The position numbers and the translations under genes are program-made. From assembly GCA_032821775.1 (NCBI GenBank), contig JAVLRN010000006.1, positions 3,224,001-3,288,000 of the forward strand: a DNA stretch of 64,000 nucleotides, written 5' to 3'. The notes under the pieces are model-generated. The model had not been told where the DNA came from and ran no database searches. It saw only the letters and a list, made by a program, of their open reading frames with translations. Below, in pieces: positions 12,561 through 24,605 of this stretch. Each line of letters begins with the position of its first letter. The stretch's first letter is position 1. This DNA is from Sanguinoderma infundibulare (Eukaryota > Basidiomycota > Agaricomycetes > Polyporales > Polyporaceae).

Positions 12561-13258
12561 AGGTGCAGTATGGGGCGTCTGTGGACGCGATGCGGTTAGT
12601 GCATTCGGGCAACGCGTAGGGATCACAACGTACATTTTGACCATTCTCCCCCGGTGATATGGAAAGGAATATAGAGACGACTTTCCACCACCACGGCATG
12701 TTTAGTGCCTGGAAGCCGAGAGGAATGTGAGCAATGATACGAGGATACAAATGAAGCAGCGACCTACCGGCCTGACTAGGCTGATGTATACGAGCCGTAA
12801 TCTCGTCGAATCGGAAGGTATTCGCACACCGGGCCCGCGAGGTATTGTAAGAGTGCTATACAAAGCCGAGAACGTTTCTTTAGGTGTGAAAGTAGCAGAG
12901 AACGCCAGGGAAAGAGGAAGAGGGTGGGGACGTGGAGGCACAGCCCGGGGGCACATACAGCCCCCAGCGAGCTGTCGGCGGCACCGCCCGGGCCCTTTGC
13001 CGATTCAGTCCAGATCAAGAACAATCCGCATCTCAGACTCGTCCGAGTCGTCGTCGGACTTGTTGTGGCCGGCGGTGAGCTCCACGACATCCGCTATCCG
13101 CATCAGACATGCTTGCGGAACCGTTCAATGTCTCGGAAACGAGGGGGATGAACCGCCGTTGACAGTGGGAAGCAAGTCACGAACTTCCACACGCGGAAAA
13201 TTGTTCCGCAGGATGCCGAATGAATCGCTCCAAGCGCAGTTACGATTCGATGACAAGA
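12561..13258. other. Intergenic
   Basis: No supported gene. Overlapping frames on both strands lack motifs. The right edge abuts the duplicated MYND segment. Confidence 0.4.
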
Positions 13259-13570
13259 CTACACGATGATATTCGGTACCGCACAAGAGGGGGACTCGAA
13301 ACAGTAGCAGGATAGCAGGGGGAGGGAGGTCCAGGCGTTATGTACAAGGGCACGAGGGCCACAGTTCAGCAACTCGCGAAGTGAAACGGAGAAGCGGTTG
13401 TTCAGCAATCGCGCGTACTTCAAGTTCGACGTGTTCGGTGCGAGCTTCGCGTACCCCTTCACGAACTCGAACAGCTGCCCGCGCATGCACGTCTTGTGGA
13501 ACTCCATGGGGGTGGTGAAGACCCGCTTGTACAATTCATCCAGCAGCCGCCGCCTATCTCGAGGGCCGGT
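13259..13570 (-). pseudogene. C-terminal relic of the MYND-protein gene
   Basis: Minus-strand translation matches the last roughly 70 residues of the MYND protein at 8.6-9.8 kb, with substitutions: RRRLLDELYKRVFTTP, CMRGQLFEFVKGYAKLAPNT, KYARLLNNRFSV. The similarity continues beyond the old stop into flanking DNA (GGTACC and CTCGAAACA strings match 8355-8410), so this is a segmental DNA copy rather than a processed transcript. There is no finger domain, and the original stop codon is lost. It lies directly upstream of FunK1 A. Confidence 0.75.
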
Positions 13571-13729
13571 GACTCCGTGCCCCAAACGAGGGATGCGCTC
13601 GGCAGTACCCGCACCGGCCGTTGCCGACATAGTCTTTCGCTTTGACGCCTGGTGTTGACCCCTCTCCAAGTTCAACCACCACAACGCAAGTACAGCAACC
13701 CCGCCCATCCTAGTGCACGCTGCGACATA

Positions 13730-16082
13730 ATGGCAGAGAACATGCGCCAGGTATCGCTTCGATTTATGCTCAAAAGATACCTCAACGTGGGCGGTATTTC
13801 TACAGATCGAGAGCTCGACGCTTTCCACTACGATCCCGATATCAAAACGGTGGCTGAAGGCGTAGAATTGGGGCGGAAAATCGTGAGTGTATTGACCATG
13901 CAAGCATCTCCAAATTTACATGACGTCGGGCAGTGTATGATGGGCCAGTCCGTGGCCGAGCACGGGGGAGACAGCATCCTTTTCCGAGACGTTTCTGCCC
14001 ACCCGCAGATGGGCGGGAATGAGGACGATGGCTCGGGTGACGACTGTGAGGAAGACGACAGCTCCAGGGGGAGCGTGTCCATCAACGTCGCTATATATCG
14101 TAATGACGACCGCACGCGGAAGATTCTCCTCTTCAACCCCGCCGAATGTGTGGCTGCGACAAACACGAACGGGGAGGCTGGCTCTGAAGTCCGTCGTGAG
14201 TGGATCGGCCGACCAGTGTGGAGCGAGACCGTCGTCTTTCTCCAGGCTGAAACCAACCACCGCCGCTGCGCATTCGAATTCGACCCCCCTGACGAAGACG
14301 AGGATTCCGACGGCGACAGCTCTGATTCCGATTCCGAACACGACGTCTCCGATTATCGGGAACGGTTCCTGGAACGCATCGCACAGATCTTTGGTCACCA
14401 GCACCGCACCCACCTCTTCGCCGTCTACGCATTCCGTGACCAGGCCCGCATCATCTTTGTCGACCGGTCGGGGGCCATCGTCTCCGAGCCATTCCGCTAC
14501 GGTACTCGCGACCATCCGACTTTGCACATGTTCTTCTGGAAGATCGCGCGCATGACGGACAAGGAGCTCGGGTATGACGAGAGTGTGAGCCTCGCAACTG
14601 ATGCGGCTGTAGAATCTATGCGTGAGTACGCTGCCACCGTGCCCACAGAATACCTGCGTACACAAGCGTACAACGCGCTTTCCTGGGACCAGAGCTCGCG
14701 GGAGGGCCAGCAGCTCAAGTCATTGGAATGGCCTATGTACAAGCTCGCGGTCGGCGACAAGACCGTCTTCGCTGGCCGCCCGACGTTCGCAAGTGGTTCG
14801 TTGTTCGGCGCGTGTACGCGGGCGTACGTCGTGTTCGAGAAGGTTGATGGAGAGGACAAGACGGTATGGCGGCTCAGGTTCCTCAAGGACGTATGGCGGA
14901 GGAAGGACGCCAAGGGTCGAATTCGTCCAGAACACGAGGTCTACGAACGGCTACGTGACAACGGCGTGCGGGACTACGTCTTGACCTGTCTCGCTGCCGG
15001 AGACGTGCTCGATGGGGATGGGTCGCCTCAGCTCACCAGGCTTCACGACATCGTGGGACGCAAGTGCTATCCCGGCTGTCACTATCGGATCCTGCTCGAG
15101 GAAGTGTGCAGGCCCCTCACCGACTTCGAAGACTTCCGGGAGCTGTCGGCGATCCTGAGGGATGCCTTGCAGGGTGCGTATTCCTTTTCAAGTCTTTCAC
15201 CGTGCTCGTACTGATTGCCCGGTTTCAGGCCACAAGGACGCGTGGGAGAAGGCTGGCGTCCTCCATCGGGATGTCAGCTTCAACAACATCCTGATATACG
15301 AGTTCAAGTCGGCCGATGGGACCGAGGAACGCAGGGGTGTTCTCAATGACTGGGACCTCTCCATGTACAAAGAGGAGATGCTCACCAGCATGGACCCAAC
15401 CGAGCCCGACCACAAGGTGCGCTGCATCTGTTTCACTCTTAGTCTGCCACTGATTCAGGGGTGTTAGGGGACGTGGCCCTTCCGCTCCGCAGTCCTCGGA
15501 AGATATCCCACCAAGCCTTACGAGCTCTCGGACGACATCGAGTCATTCGTCCATGTCTACCACTACTCCGTCCTACGATTCCATGACACGGCTGAGACAC
15601 CCTGTTTGGAGGTCGCCCTTCACTTCGACTCATATACCATCCGCCCTCAAGATGGTGCCCATCTCGGAGGCTACCAGAAGTTCTTCGACATGTGCTGGAC
15701 AAACCCCTTCATCCGCCCAACAGGGAACTTGAGTCTCCGATTCGCGCTTCAGCCGCTCGCCAAACTTTGCTCTGATCATTACGCCACCATCGACGAGGAC
15801 GAGTACGATCTCAAGTACGACCCTGAGCTCGCAAGGACACCAACCGGCGAACGCCTTGCACAAGCTCTAGCCAGGCGCCCTGCACGGAGGCCGAAGCACA
15901 CCAGCGTCCCGCAAGACAGGCCCCTGGCGGATCACAGACGGTTGCTCTCCTTCTTCAAGGACACTAGCAACCCAGCCGAATGGGAGCAGCCTGACCTGAA
16001 GAAGGACAAGGACCTCTTTAAGATGGTCGGGCTCGCTCCTCCCAAGAACAACCATTTCTCCTCCTCGACGCAATCCAGCTGA
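13730..16082 (+). CDS. FunK1 fungal-type protein kinase, copy A
   Basis: Four exons: 13730-13882, 13934-15173, 15229-15416, 15468-16082, giving 731 residues. The 51-nt first intron is a multiple of three and lacks stops, but copy B has a clear intron at the same place. Kinase motifs: catalytic loop [12 protein letters not shown] with HRD at 477-479 and the metal-binding Asn at 484. The DFG position is DWD (505-507), as is usual for FunK1, followed by GTW and the helix [20 protein letters not shown]. An acidic insert ([16 protein letters not shown]) sits around residue 210. FunK1 kinases are an expanded family of mushroom-forming fungi linked in the literature to multicellular development; substrates are unknown. 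Copy C (41.96-44.31 kb) is a near copy in inverted orientation, and the 3' flank is shared with copy B. Confidence 0.9.
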
Positions 16083-16932
16083 CCGGATACTGAGCACCGA
16101 AGGGGAAGCGCAGCTTAAGGGGAAGGAGAGGACTGTTCTTCTACTCTCAGATCCGAAGCGCTTGACAGACAGCTGCACGCAATCTACTTCGTTGTACCCA
16201 TTCCAATGTGATCTGACGGCGTATTCTTTCTGTCGTGTGCCTTTTGTTCTACTCGAGGAATTGGTTAGGAAGCGAGATGGGAAATGGTAGAAGACGGTAT
16301 TCAAAGCTTCGGCAACGTCGAAACATATGTCCACCCTGGCTAAGGAGGCTATTTTTGCTCGCACGAGATCCCCGAAGGACAATAAAGAGAAGCGCAATCA
16401 ATTTTCGAGAGGGACAGGTACTGTACCCGCCCTATGCCCATTGCCGCTTTGTATGTACTCACCGACGACATGAACACGGCCGCGCGAGGGCAGGGACCAT
16501 AAACTCGAGGGCGGGCGTGCTAGTGGATCGCACCCAAAGGCCGCAGGCTTCGGTTTAGGTTTCCGCATAGACCCCACCGGTGTCTTGCACTCGGCATTCT
16601 GATCTTCGACGTTGAGAATGTCGCGACCCAAGCAGCACGTCTCCGGACGCAGAAAATATATACAAGTCTAAAGGGAGTGGACGCGGCGTAAGCCACAAGG
16701 CATTGAAAAGGAGCGGGAGAGAAAAAGAGAGAGAGCGCGTCTGGCCGGGGAGACGTCGATCGACGCCATCTCCCGCAAAAAAAATACAACAATAGCGTTC
16801 ATGCCCCCCGAGAACACTTAAAAAGTACAACCGGTAACGTACACCTCACGAGGCGGACTTTCCGAACGGAAAGCCCGCTCTCCGCCCCTGGCAACGCAGC
16901 GCCACGGATGGATGGATGGATGGATGGCCCGA
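16083..16932. other. Intergenic with FunK1-shared 3' flank
   Basis: The first 160 bases or so after the FunK1 A stop closely match the 3' flank of copy B (29552-29710), including a GGGGAAGGAGAGG string and TACTTCGTTGTACCC. The rest holds no supported gene. Confidence 0.6.
16906..16927 (+). repeat. (GGAT)n microsatellite
   Basis: A run of about five and a half GGAT tetranucleotides lies a few bases downstream of the 3' end of the minus-strand membrane-protein gene. Confidence 0.9.
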
Positions 16933-18722
16933 CTACGCATCGGACGCCGAGACCGACTCGGACTCAAGGGCAGGCTGGAAAGAGCGATGACGATCGCGAA
17001 GCGTCAGCGGCCGCATTAACCACACACGACACGCGGCACACGACACGCACCTCTAGATCTGGGTAATATATGGGGTATCCGTCCGAGATGTCCGAGGACT
17101 CCCGGTTTTCCTCAAGGACGGTCTTCACCAGTGGACAGGAAGCCCGGGGACTCTGCAGCGCGACGCTCTCGTAGTCCGACATCGTCGAAACCGATATCTG
17201 TATCGCGATCGGACTGACTGCGCCAGAACGCCTCTCCCGCTGCTGCCCGTAGACGTAGACCGAATCGCGCTCGGGCACGTGCGCGCCGCGCTCGACGTCG
17301 CGTTTCGTTTCTTCCCCTGACCCTCGGAGCGTAGACGACAGCGAGAGCGCCGATCCGCCGTTTGCGGAAAGCATCGAACCGTGTCTGGACGCCGCGGCGC
17401 TTGCGTTGGACGAAATGCGCATGACGATCAACAGGAACACCAATCCCTGCCGTTGCGCATGCCGCGTTCACCGATGGACGAATTGTGCGTTCGAGAGCGT
17501 GTCGAGGTCCCCCCGCGCCCAGGTCGAGGTAAAGAAGGAGTAAGTCCGTCAGTTAGGAGGCCGGCGGCAGGACTCGGAAAGACTGCGGACGCTCACGATG
17601 ACAGACGGGAACACGCTGTGACACGCGGGGAAGGCCACCGTGGGACTCGCGAAGGACGTCACGGCGAGCGAGATGGATGCGATGGAGTAGATGGCGGCGG
17701 ACTGGAGGATGGACTCGATGACGCGCCACGTCATGTTCTTCAGCCGTCCATCTTGCGGGTCTTTGGGGAAGTACTTTTGTGTGCGGGATGTGAACCAGAG
17801 GATGCGCGCCATGATGAGGCCTATCACAGCTCCGTCAGCCTCGGAAATCGCAGCCGGCACGGATGAAGTGAGGATGCTTACCACTCGATAAGATGTTTGT
17901 CACGACTGAGAGCACGAAGAATGCGTTGACTAACACCGTGATGTCCAAGCCCCAAGATTCAGTCGCGTAGGGACCTGCGAGCGAGACGAAGTAGCCAAGG
18001 ACTGCCGTGCGGCGTGTGGGTAAACCTTCGAGGACCAATGTTCCAGGAACAGACGCTTACCAAGTTCGCCGGCGAGGAGAATGGACGGGGTTATGACTAT
18101 CTTGAGTAACCGATCCCAGACGACGTAAGCCCGATATATCTGAGATGGTAAGTCAGACACCGTAATGGAAGTGAAAGCGGGGATAATTCGTCATACCATG
18201 ATCCCGTCGCCAATGAGGAGTTGGGTGACGTACACAGCGAACTTGGCAGCGCCGAACGCGTGGGTGGTCGCGTTTAGATTATCAAACTGCACGGCTATAG
18301 TCAAAAGATTGTAGTGCTCCACGAGGTAACTCGCGAAGAGGATGTGAACGTCGATGACTACATGCTGTCTCGCCATAAGCACGATATACAACAACCCAAA
18401 CGGGATGAAGAATCTTACTATGAGGGCAAGGAGGAACATCGCCGTGCTAGCTGCGAGTAATGCGAGCTGCCGAGTAGATCGACCTTGGGAGAGCGACCTA
18501 TGTCGACGGAGCAAAGTCCACCCGCACATACCGTAGACTACGACAAATGCTCCGAAGCCGATTGTCTCTAGAATTAGGGAGACGAGCCCCGCGGTTAGCG
18601 TTGACCGCACGTCGACCACCTGTGGCGTTCAGGATGTTAGTATCAAGCAATAGCACGAAACGACCCGAGTTGAATCATACCTGATAATCATCCGAAGCTA
18701 CGTCGCCGATGCCTGTGGCCAT
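16933..18722 (-). CDS. Multi-pass (about 7-TM) integral membrane protein
   Basis: Seven exons on the minus strand: 18722-18681, 18619-18197, 18139-18061, 18001-17882, 17820-17597, 17446-17051, 16974-16933; phases agree and give 441 residues. Hydrophobic helices follow one another: SLILETIGFGAFVVVYGMCG, LLAASTAMFLLALIV, FGLLYIVLM, an exon with IYRAYVVWDR then IVITPSILLAG, VLVNAFFVLSVVTNIL, SIASISLAVTSFA, and GLVFLLIVMRIS. The pattern (N-terminal multi-helix block, YRxYxVW motif, last helix GLVFxLIxxR, then a Ser-rich cytosolic tail of about 120 residues) is typical of a large Agaricomycete family of uncharacterised seven-helix proteins. It lacks features of a STE3 pheromone receptor that I would expect. 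The 150-nt intron between 17597 and 17446 is longer than the rest and might hide a small exon. Confidence 0.75.
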
Positions 18723-19751
18723 GCCCGCAACGTAGGGGAGTGAAGGATCGGATGAGGGGTGGACCGGTGAGGTCCGAGAGAGCAAGCGATCACACACATA
18801 TAAGGAGCGAACACCTCTGCGGTCGGTGTTACGGTGGCAGGAGCGCATCGAGGTCCATCATGAGAACGACAAGGTGGAGACTGTGCGCAGAGCAAAAACG
18901 GTGAGCGCGACAGTAGCCCCCTCGTTTCCCCGCACAGCCAAACGTCGAGAGGCACACGGGCGCAGAGCGAGGAACGATGAGTCATCTGTCAAGACCCGAC
19001 AACGACAACCCATGTGCTACATACAGAAGGTAAATTGACCGATACGCCGAGGTTATCCCACGGGGGACGCCAGAGCTCAGCAATGAACGGCGTTTTCAAA
19101 GCTAGACATCGCGTGCGGCAAATCGCCACAGGAAGTTTTCACTGCGTATCATGGATGTTAGATGTTGCACTGAACTTCTGATACGAGATAACCATTCCTT
19201 CCGTGACAAGCATTGCACAGATGTAGTAACTGAATGAATTGGGTAACATTATACATAGTACTGGGATCTTAAGAAGCACAGACACCGCTGAAGGCACGAC
19301 AGAAGACAAGCCGTGCAGTTGTCTAGGGCCACATGAACTCCCAGGTGAGAGACGAGCTCAAGCTCCTCTCAAGACGAGGATAAATCGCATGGGTAGAGCT
19401 CGAACTACGTTCCTCGACAAACGCTAGGGATATTTGCTCACCATGTGTCCAGGTCGCCATACTGCTCGTCCTTCCTCAAAACCCTTCGAAGCGACTACTT
19501 CCCTGCGATATGGCCTTCTGAAAGGCGGCTATAACGTCATTCTTCATGGGAATAGAGCGACATGATGCTTTGCTTCGCAGCATGGAAGTCCCAGGGGTAG
19601 CGACGCCAGCGAGAGAGATGGAGGTTGGTGTAGAAGAGACTCGAGAGGACGGAGGCCGTGACGACGACGCACGCTTGATACCCGTTATCGGCCGCCGGCT
19701 GGCGGTCTTCGGCTCCGACGAGCCGGTGCGTGAAGGAACCGCCATCCCAGA
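18723..19751. other. Intergenic
   Basis: No supported gene on either strand; only short overlapping frames without motifs. Confidence 0.35.
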
Positions 19752-20296
19752 TCAAAACCCGTGAGGGTGCAGGCTCGCTGCGAAATCAACGAAGGCCGCG
19801 CCGAACGTGTTGTCCTTGTTGAGATTGACCGCCATTTGCGCGCGGGAGACGGACGTAAGTGTTTCTAGCAGCCAGAGGTCGGTGCGGATGAGAGCCAGAG
19901 CCAGGGTTGCAGCGGAAGACGAGCCAGACGCAAGACGAGGAGCAGGGGACAAGGGGCTGGAAGATGAAACGAATGGAAGGATATAAACGAGAGTGAGCAG
20001 CGGTCACCTCTGACAAACTTAACAAGAAATTTGCTGTCTGGGCGTATCCTAGGATCCAGGTGGTCGCGGCGGTGCGGACGGAAGTAAGCTCAGAGTTCAA
20101 CCGGGGGGCGAGGGCAACAAACTCACAATCAGGCACTGGGTGACGGAAGGGTGAAGAGGCCAGGCCGGGGCTGGGGTGCACATGCTTGAACAGCCACCAC
20201 GCGAGACTCACGTCGAGAGAGATTCCAGCGGCTTGAACTGATCACTGTCCCTCCAGAACAACTCGCACTGGTTGCTGTCAGCGTACGCCCTAGACA
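19752..20296 (-). CDS. Possible small secreted protein gene (fragmentary)
   Basis: Minus-strand segments look coding but could not be joined with certainty. Near 20290-20222 a frame reads AYADSNQCELFWRDSDQF and ends at a GTGAGT donor. Near 20105-19990 another reads RTAATTWILGYAQTANFLLS. At about 19900-19752 a third reads ALIRTDLWLLETLTSVS and FGAAFVDFAASLHPHGF before a stop. The first piece is homologous to one at 52.43-52.48 kb, with mostly third-position changes in this frame. AYA|D resembles a signal-peptidase site. No family is recognised. Confidence 0.25.
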
Positions 20297-20628
20297 GACT
20301 GCAGCAGGAGAGTTTGTACGGAATGCGTCCTGGAGATAAACAAGCAGAAACGGTTCAAAGCGCGCATCATGGAGGACCTGCGTAGGTATCGCTTGCAGAA
20401 CTGAGGTCATGATTGCTTCCAGGTTACGCTGTTTTGATTTCATTGTACAGTATTTGCATGCTATAACACGTTTTCATGTCATACATACTCTTGGGGTTCG
20501 CGTACTTGCCATTTGAACAGGGGGGAACGCAACCTTCGCCAATCCCGTGTTCATTGCACCAAGTTAGCCAGGTCATATGTGATTCCGCCGACGCACTCAC
20601 CGTCCGCTGATATGTTTTGCTGCAGTAG

Positions 20629-21077
20629 CTAAGCTTCGTTTCCGGAGGACAGCTGCCACAGCGCGCCCTCTCCGCGACCGCGCTCGCGTACTATAGAAAG
20701 TCCCAGGGGAAGACGATCGCAGAATCACAACTAGCGCACCACCACGACCGCGACCTGCTCGAAGCCGCGGCTGGCGCGTCCCGGGCAAATGCCGCAGTCG
20801 CCGGCCCCCCTAGCAGAGCCACGCTGATCGTCGCCGAGCATCTCGTTGGCGTTCTAGGGAAAAAGCGTCGCGTTAAGCTACGGATGGACAAACGGTTTGC
20901 AGAGTTCAAGGTGTTGTGCTCGGCGTACGAGGCGCAGAAGAGGCTTGTGACGAAGATCAAGGAGCAGCCCCAGCACTTCCAGTGGGTTGCGGAGGACCGA
21001 ATCGAGGAGCTCGATGGACATATCCAGGTTCTCCTCGGCGTCGCAGCCAGTTCCGTACCTGCGTCGACGAAGGCAAG
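20629..21077 (+). CDS. Hypothetical exon(s), helical protein
   Basis: A plus-strand frame open across this interval reads as a helical, lysine-rich protein (IAESQLAHHHDRDLLEAAAG, MDKRFAEFKVLCSAYEAQKR, WVAEDRIEELDGHIQVLLG) and ends at a plausible GTCAGC donor. No start or second exon could be fixed and no domain is recognised. Confidence 0.25.
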
Positions 21078-22087
21078 GTCAGCACTCCGTCCCCGACGCT
21101 TCACCAAAATTGTGCGAGTCGCGTCGGTACCGTCAACCGTCGCGACAACCGTCCAGTCCCCCATTTTCTCATCTACCACTAGGCAAGGCATAGTCTGAGG
21201 CAGCTCACCCCTCAACCGTCACCATGGGATTCAGGACTTCATGTTTCAAATGCCGATGGCCATCTCAGGCCATCTCGCGCCTCTTCTCGATTCTCTCGGC
21301 CCTCAGGGTCTTCCCCTCCATCCTACCTCCGAGTCAGGTGAAACTGAACAGAGCGTAAGAAAGTACGCACTCACATGGGTCGATTTTCGTGGCAGGGCCA
21401 CGGAGTCTAAATGAATACTGAGACGTATGTCATAGATAGATGTCTAGAGTCGAACTCGTGGTCAGCAGGATATCTGGAGATGCTATTGCAAGGAAATATC
21501 TTACGTATCAATGGCATGCCTAAGCTGGTCTGCGTGCATTCCATGAATGTCGAACCTTGGATCGCACAGCTGGTGACGGCATTGTTGCAGCGAGTGTCAG
21601 GAAGCGGCAACGAACGTCGTGGTAGCGACTTTCCCTTGGCTCCCGTGGCAATCTCCAGGAAGGCGAGAAACCTGTCGGTCCTGAGCGCATATAGTCGTCG
21701 AGAAAGACACCGTGCAATCGACGCGAGATAACACGCAATCGTGAGAGGTCACGTCCTCAGATTACCAAGATGGACACGCCGGATTCCCAGGACGAGATAA
21801 CAGTGGAGGAAAATGCACGCAGAATACACAGGGGCCGCCGAGGTATGTCTGCGAGAATACACAGGGGGGTACGGAAGACGTCGTCGCCGTCGAGAACAGC
21901 GAGCTCGAAAGAAACGACGGTGATCGGGACCGATCCTGAAAGGGATGACGTCACGTGAAATGACATCTGCGATTACATCATACCGAAGATAGGGCGCCTA
22001 CGTGATCGCGACGATGAGCAATAAATACGCTCGTCGTCCCTCGACCTCCTCCAAGTTCCCCACCTCCCGCCGCGCAACACAGACAAG
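21078..22087. other. Intergenic; MnSOD upstream region
   Basis: No gene supported. An AATAAATA string at 22019-22026 lies about 65 bases upstream of the MnSOD start and may act as a TATA-like element. Confidence 0.35.
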
Positions 22088-23001
22088 ATGGCCCACGTTC
22101 TCCCCGACCTCCCGTACTCCTACGATGCTCTCGAGCCCTACATCTCGAAGCAGATCATGGAGCTTCATCACAAGAAGCACCACCAGACTTACGTGAACGC
22201 CCTCAACGCTGCCGAGCAGGCCTACGCCAAGGCACCGTCTGCCAAGGAGCGCATCGCGCTCCAGGCTGCCCTCAGGTTCAACGGCGGTGGTGCGTTAACT
22301 GACTTACTGGGCTGCGATTACGAGACCAATGTGCGGGGTAGGTCACATCAACCATTCCCTCTTCTGGAAGAACCTCGCGCCTTCCAAGTCGGAGGGCAAG
22401 GGCAACGGCGGTGTCCTTCAGGAGGGCCCTCTCAAGGATGCGATCGTCAAGACCTTCGGTTCGCTCGACAACCTGAAGAAGGAGTTCAACGCGACCACCG
22501 CTGCCATCCAAGGTTCCGGCTGGGGCTGGCTCGTGAGTCCCCTTCTCTTGCTTGGGGGTGAGCTCGCACCGAGCATGTTGTCTGTGTCGATAATGTCATG
22601 GCTCCGGTCTCCCTGCGCTGTAATCGTTGGATCTCTGTTTGCCGCCGAGTCGCGCATCCTTTGTTCCTGCTTTCGTGTGACAATTTCGGAGCTTTACTAA
22701 ACGCATTTTCTTGTAGGGCTACAACCAGACGACCAAGCTTCTCGAGATCACGACCACCGCCAACCAGGACCCGCTCCTCTCGCACGTCCCCATCATCGGT
22801 GTCGACATCTGGGAGCACGCCTTCTACCTCCAGTACCTCAACGTCAAGGCCGACGTGAGTGCCATGGGTGCATCCGTCCCTATCCGTTCGCGTGCTGATC
22901 GCAATCCGTCTCCGTAGTACCTCAACGCCATCTGGAACGTCATCAACTTCGACGAAGCCCAGAAGCGCTACCTCGAGGCGACCGGCGGTGTCAAGCTTTA
23001 G
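22088..23001 (+). CDS. Manganese superoxide dismutase
   Basis: Four exons: 22088-22289, 22342-22532, 22717-22854, 22918-23001, giving 204 residues. It dismutates superoxide to oxygen and hydrogen peroxide. Metal ligands are visible: H27 ([10 protein letters not shown]), H72 (GHINHSLFW), D161 and H165 (VDIWEHAFY); the second-shell Y35 is also present. The first Met is followed at once by the mature-enzyme start ([13 protein letters not shown]), and no transit peptide can be read in frame upstream, so the product is probably cytosolic, unlike the usual mitochondrial enzyme. An upstream exon encoding a leader cannot be fully excluded. The first intron is short (52 nt). Confidence 0.95.
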
Positions 23002-23145
23002 CTACGGCACAACGATCAGAAAAATTGTACGAGTGGGATGAAGAGTTAGGCGTATTTGTACGATAGCGTGATGCAATGCTGCTTGTTGGTGACATCTCGC
23101 TTGGACGTTCATCGACGTGATCTGCACAGTAAGACGGTAGCATTC

Positions 23146-24278
23146 GAGTGCTCACTCACAGTCAAAATCGACAAACGCCCCATCGTGCCGGAGCGTGCTC
23201 GGTCGTGCTCGGTCGTGGGCATTGGCGCCTGGCGCTTTCACGATGGGGCACGATATATTAGAAAAAAATCGTGCCCTGCCGCGCCCTGTCGTGCTCATGT
23301 TTTCGAGTTTTCGTTTGCATGTTGGCCCATCGTGTCGCGTCGTCCCCCATCGTGTCCCATACTCTCTCGGTTTATAGCTTTGATCGGATGATTTCACATG
23401 TCTGCCTTTGACTGGATAGGTATTCCATTTCTATTCCTGGGATACTAGTCGGCATCACATCAATGCATGACGTATTCCTACCCGCCGCCGCCAGCGTCCC
23501 GAGTTCGTCGCCTATCGCCCGTTGTAATTGCCCGCAACCCGTCTCCCGTCCCTCGTCCCCCGCCCCTGCGTACAGTCATCCAAGTCGCCTCGTCGCCTCC
23601 AGTCGCTGACCATGTTCCAAAACATCTCAAAGTACGTATGTATTTCCTCCTGGTCAGACTGGAGAAGAAGGGAACGCACAAATATACTTAGCACTTGCGG
23701 CAGGCTCGCGCATCACCCTCGCGTCGTACTAGACCTCGCGACCTACCTTCAACAGCAGGCTTACACGCTTACCTTGAATGCATTGCAGAAACTTCATAAT
23801 ACCACTTACCTTGCAAGCATTGTCAGAATCCACCTGATTCCATTCTGGGAAACAATGGTTGGGGGAATGGAGGAGGGAGTGGGGAGTGGGGAAGAAGAGG
23901 GAGATGCTCAACTCAGGGCGGCGAAGGCGTCGGTGAGATCTATATAGTATTTGTCCTCGGAGGGTGTGAAGACACTGGCTGGATTGGGCGGCCTGTTGAG
24001 TCTGCCATGTCCCTTGTGATAATGGCTGCGTTGACGCTGCAGTGCAATATATCGTATTAATGATGATATCATTGTCGACGTCGACGGTGCAAGCTTCCAT
24101 GAAATCTTTGAAGGGCGCCTGCTAGCGCACATGATAACTTGTGATTGTCAATTCGAGCACTACACGACAGGGCACGACAGGACTGCTCCGGCACGATCAC
24201 CCACGACGGCGCGCGACATGACATGATTTGGGAGTGTTTCAGCGCTTGTCGATTTTGACTGGGAGCGCTCACTCCGGG
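23146..24278. repeat. Inverted-repeat element, possible non-autonomous DNA transposon
   Basis: A 16-bp perfect inverted pair (CAGTCAAAATCGACAA) lies at 23159-23174 (+) and 24246-24261 (-). Inside it a second pair (CGTGCCGGAGC) lies at 23184-23194 (+) and 24185-24195 (-), in the same order and at similar spacing. GTCGTGC/GCACGA-rich strings fill both arms. The arms point inward like terminal inverted repeats of an element of about 1.1 kb. The core carries no open frame with a transposase motif. Exact ends and target-site duplication could not be fixed. Confidence 0.5.
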
Positions 24279-24605
24279 TGCCCACATTGATGACTCGGAA
24301 CGCAGACGTGTGCGACTCCGCGATCGGGCTCGTATCGGCATATGCAACACGCGTGGATTCTTGAGTTTGAGAACGCGGAGAAAACGACGAAAGACACTGC
24401 GCCCTCATCGTCGACATCCTGTAGCGATTTCCCCAATCCAGGGCGCGGGTAAGCGACCCTGTATCATCGACCGAGAAAGAGCGCTCTCATCATAGCTGTA
24501 ATCTTACGCCTGGCCACTAGCATCACATATTAGTCTGCCTGGACTAATTGGAATTACAAGTCGCGAAATGGACACCGGAAAAAAGAATGTATCTATATAG
24601 GCACA

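Noticed and set aside
12727..13269. Plus ORF of 180 codons
   Set aside because: Low-complexity, motif-free, and its end runs into the MYND relic flank.
13934..15173. FunK1 A read through its first intron from the Met at 13652
   Set aside because: The upstream Met lies in flanking sequence shared with the MYND relic; copies B and C and the GTGAGT..CAG ends support the start at 13730 and a 51-nt intron.
16933..18722. Seven-helix gene as a STE3 pheromone receptor
   Set aside because: Helix order is suggestive, but the N-terminal signature and loop features expected of STE3 receptors are not seen; the YRxYxVW and GLVFxLIxxR motifs fit the uncharacterised Agaricomycete membrane family better.
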